Source of the DNA: Coemansia sp. RSA 487
Taxonomy: Eukaryota; Kickxellomycota; Kickxellomycetes; Kickxellales; Kickxellaceae
Length of the DNA: 64,000 nucleotides
Assembly: GCA_027577595.1 (NCBI GenBank)
Contig: JANBRJ010000018.1
Location: 161,111-225,110 of the forward strand
Direction of reading: 5' to 3'
The notes under the pieces are model-generated. The model was not told the DNA's origin. It did no database searches and saw nothing but the letters and a program-made list of their open reading frames with translations. Position 1 is the stretch's first letter. Each line of letters begins with the position of its first letter. Positions 60,671 through 64,000 of the stretch are shown in pieces. Made by a program: the position numbers and the translations under genes.

Positions 60671-63600
60671 CTAGTAAATAAAAAGCCACTGTCCAAAGTC
60701 GTTTGCTTTGACCAGCTCTGCAAAATGACCGTTATTTTCAAGCAGCTCTGCAGGTGGGCCTATTTCTGCTACTCTTCCGTTGTCCATAACAATAATTCGA
60801 TCACTATTCATGATGGTTTCAAGACGATGAGCAATAGTAAGTACTGTGCAGTCTTTGAATTCAGAGCAAATAAGTCTTTGCATGCGCTGGCCTGTTTCCA
60901 AGTCAACGTTTGCCGTAGCTTCATCCAAAATAACAAGCTTATGATTGCGCATCAATAGCCTGCAAAGACCAAACAACTGCTGTTATCCATCACTGAAACT
61001 TTGGCCCGCAAATCTGTTAAGACCATGTGGTTGTACCTCCCAAGTAGCAGTTCTATCAATTATAGGCATTTCTATAAACAAATATAGGAACAAGCGCATA
61101 GACCAGTTTCCCCCTTTCCACTCCTCATTCTAATCTCTAATTTCCTCAAGTGTGTCCTCATCAATGTAGTTATCATCACCATCGTTGTCGTCATCAGATC
61201 CACAAGCATATATTGGCTGGACATACTCAAAAATCCCACATTTTATAATCGCTGATCACATATCTTCCACGCTATTTTTGACAAGTGGATCGAGGTTCTG
61301 TCTAAATGTCCCTTCAAACATTGTTGGTTCTTGCGGAATGATGCCTAGCTTTGGTCGCAGGTTGCCTATATTGAGCGAGAATATATCTTGACCATCGATT
61401 ACAATAGACCCTTTGCATGTGCTGCTGCCAACCAAGCGGAAAAGAGCCCGGGTAAGCGACATTTTGCCGGCACCTGTTCTACCAACAATGCCAATTTTTA
61501 CGCCTGCATTTATGGACAAATTGACATTATCTAATACATGCTCTAGATTTTTACGATATTTCATGCTGAAATTACGGAATCCAATCACACCAGCAGATGG
61601 CCATTGCTCATCTGGCTTTGTTGCATTTTCAACAAACATCTCTTCTCTATCCATATTGGTAAACTGCCTAAACACTTCAGCCCTGTTCTTGAAGTTCAAA
61701 GCATCAGATTTGAAACCTAAAATACTACTGACACTGTCTGCCAACATGTCCACCAAATTTGCATATGCATCAAGCTCCACTGAAGATATCCTGTGCTGAA
61801 ATATCTGGTTATGAATTAAAGTAAATATTTTGCACAGCGATAAAACAATGCGATATGACAGGATGTAGATAGTTGTCAAGTAGCCATCAAATAAGCGCTG
61901 TGGCAATTCAACACGGAGATTTTTGTCCTTTTCGTTCATGTATTTTGCTGTAAAGTGTTTCTCCACATCAAATATGCGAATAAGTCTCTTTCCGTCTGCA
62001 ATAATATTGTCTACTTGTTCTTGGTCAATCAACACTTGGGTTTCTATCTTTTCCAATGACAAAGCAACAGGTGCTCCAACTGAATCTCTCGCAGTGCTTG
62101 CCCACGCAAACATTGGAACAAATATCAGCAACTGTGGTGCATTTGTTCCAACTCTGTATACTGACAATATGGCTTTCATAATCTCAGTAATTTTGACTCA
62201 AAAACTTTAGTATTTCCTCAGGCATTGCTCTAGTGCCATTATTATATGCTGAGGATATTTCCTGTCTTGTAGTGCTGTCAAATAATACCAATGGTGCATG
62301 GATTGGCCCAGTAATAAATATGCTTTTTATACGAGATTTGAGGTACTTTTCTGAAATTTCTTCACTGACGTAGTAATCAATTTCATAAATTATATAATCA
62401 CAGCCTTTTTAAGAATTTCAATAAGTATATACCTTTGAATAGCTTTGCTAGATAAGCTGACAGTACTCTGTTGGTCTCCAAGCGTATCCAGTTTATAGCC
62501 ATCCAAAATGAATTGTGAAATTGGTCCAATCAGTGCTAAAAATAAAATTATAGCCAGAGAAGGCCCACCACACATCTTTAAAACATATTTTGCATGATCC
62601 CAGTTACTCCAGTTCTTTCTAGCTATTTCTGGAATGGCTTCGCTATCTTCAATTTCATTATCTGTACCATCTTTTGGATCTAATTCCTGGTCAGCATTAT
62701 TCTCATTATCGAACTCAGAACAAGCATTGTCACTATCTGATAAATCATCTAAATTATCTGTCAATGGTTGATATTTCTGCCGTGTATTCGAGATACAGCC
62801 ACTTTTCCACTGTCACCAAGCCTCAATACCTTGTCAAAGTATGGCAATAGGCTCTGCATATTAACAGACACTATGCGGATTTTGCCAGCAAGCAATCCAG
62901 AATCCATGATAACATGATCAAGAAGGTGTCGCTTTCCATGTGCATCAACAGCAGATAGTGGATCATCCAATATGTATATATCAGCTCGTGAATAAACGGC
63001 TCTTGCAAGTGCAAGCCGTGCCTTTTGTCCACCAGAGATGTTGATGCCACGCTCACCAATCGATGTCATATCTCTGTTGGTCCAGTTGTTAATGTCTTCA
63101 GTTAGAGCACACGCATAAATTACCTTGTTGTAATAATCTTCATCATACTCACGGCCAAACAGTATATTCTCGCGCAGTGTGCCACTCATAGTCCAAGGCG
63201 TTTGTTCTACCAGAGCCATCGAGCCAACAACAGCACCTGTTCCGCCAGTCATTTCAACCTCGCCACAGATAGACAACAATAGTGATGACTTTCCTGATCC
63301 TATCTTGCCAACTACTGCAACAAGCTCACCTTCTTCTGCTGAAAACGAAACGCCAGTTAAAACATAATATTTCTTATCCCAGGTGAATTTACCATTGTCT
63401 ACACAAATTGACGACTTTGAATAATCGGTACAGGCTTCATACTCATAATTTTGCGCCCTTGATGTATCTATTGGATAATGAGGTAAAGAATTAATCTAGT
63501 CACCCTTAAGGGCCTTTTCCACAAAGTAATTATTTTCTATAAAGTCACGCAAGGACTTAAGCTGAATTATAGCTCTTTCAACATCCCATTGCATATGCTC

Positions 63601-64000
63601 GATAAGACCATTCATCCAAAACATATCCGCTGTTGAAATTGGGCTTGATGAGCTTGCGCTGTGTTGAATGTATAGGTAGAACATCAGAAATGATGATACA
63701 TGCTGGATAGCTGTATAAAATATTTTGTAAACAAAACAAGAAATCCTGGCAATTGGTGCATACCACGGAGTTCTTTCCTTATGATCAAATCTTTCCCAGT
63801 ATTTTTGAATCTTTGGGTCAACATACATCTTTTCTCAACCAAACATCCTAATCGACTTTATGTTGTGGTAAATCTTATCTACACTGCCATCATATCCATA
63901 GCAGTAAGGAGCACACAAGTACTCTGTGTGACGAATCGAGCATGGACCTGGGATGGATAACAAGGAGTATTCAGATGATGTTTTATCTTTTATTTCCTTT
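60671..64000 (-). pseudogene. ABCC/MRP-type ABC transporter, decayed, 5' end beyond the window
   Basis: On the minus strand, fragments in collinear order cover TMD1 end (NIKSIRMFG-stop-EK), NBD1 (Walker A GKIGSGKSS, ISGGQKARLALARAVYSRADIYILDDPLSA), an acidic linker, TMD2 and NBD2. Lesions: TGA at 63835-63837 where a Trp is expected, TAG at 63496-63498, frameshift near 62761-62764, TAA at 62390-62392, TGA at 61256-61258 at another conserved Trp position, TAA at 60983-60985 in the NBD2 signature region where Gln is expected, and Walker A GKMS instead of GKSS. The last fragment keeps LVILDEATANVD. A functional product is not possible. Confidence 0.88.

Noticed and set aside
60671-64000. UGA recoded as Trp, making the ABCC gene functional
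   Set aside because: Intact genes in the window (for example cyclin B and the oxidase) end in TGA, and the ABCC relic also has TAG, TAA and a frameshift.

Overview
This window is nuclear DNA from a fungus. The genes are compact. The introns that can be placed by homology are few, about 90-310 nt long, and use GTAAG/GTATG or similar donors. The conserved genes are typically fungal: a B-type cyclin, Yos9/OS-9, Etp1/BRAP2, TFIIH Ssl1, Vps4, Ola1, a Fet3-type multicopper oxidase and a chitin-type LPMO. A Polo-like kinase 4/SAK homologue, lost in most non-flagellated fungi, together with two large F-box-like/LRR paralogues, points to an early-diverging zygomycete lineage, perhaps Kickxellomycotina (Coemansia-like). 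That placement is an inference. UGA, UAG and UAA all act as stops in intact genes.

Layout. 0-11.4 kb: housekeeping and signalling genes (cyclin B with its 5' end outside the window, HAD phosphatase, Gly-rich membrane protein, Yos9), two adjacent small inhibitor-like proteins (BLIP-like and I78-like), BRAP2, and two unrecognised genes sharing a 12-residue GIG repeat. 11.6-18.7 kb: a tandem duplication of a two-exon MFS transporter together with more than 1.5 kb of upstream DNA. 20-22.9 kb: a GPI-type cell-wall protein and Ola1. 22.9-26.1 kb: an AT-rich, gene-poor island with a 147-bp inverted repeat and two ubiquitin-like (beta-grasp) ORFs. 26.3-36 kb: PLK4, a sphingomyelin-synthase-like enzyme, a Cys/His-rich secreted protein, Ssl1 and Vps4 (three exons). 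36.6-39.7 kb: a ubiquitin-like protein with a C-terminal CaaX box and a decayed M3 oligopeptidase. 39.7-42.8 kb: alanyl-tRNA synthetase, interrupted by an assembly gap. 44.3-45.4 kb: a secreted AA11-like LPMO with a CBM19-like tail. 47-58 kb: a mirror-image arrangement in which a CAP-like secreted protein and an alpha/beta hydrolase occur once on each strand, flanking a Fet3-type oxidase and two F-box-like genes. 60.7-64 kb: an ABCC/MRP transporter pseudogene that runs off the right edge.

The most unusual signals are: the inverted CAP-hydrolase duplication, whose two hydrolase genes share a 513-bp tract (intron included) with a single mismatch seen by eye; the small family of ubiquitin-like ORFs, one carrying CTIM at its C-terminus and one lying inside an inverted repeat; and pseudogenes whose stops mostly replace conserved Trp or Gln codons by single G:C to A:T changes. 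No tRNA, rRNA, CRISPR array or complete transposon was seen.
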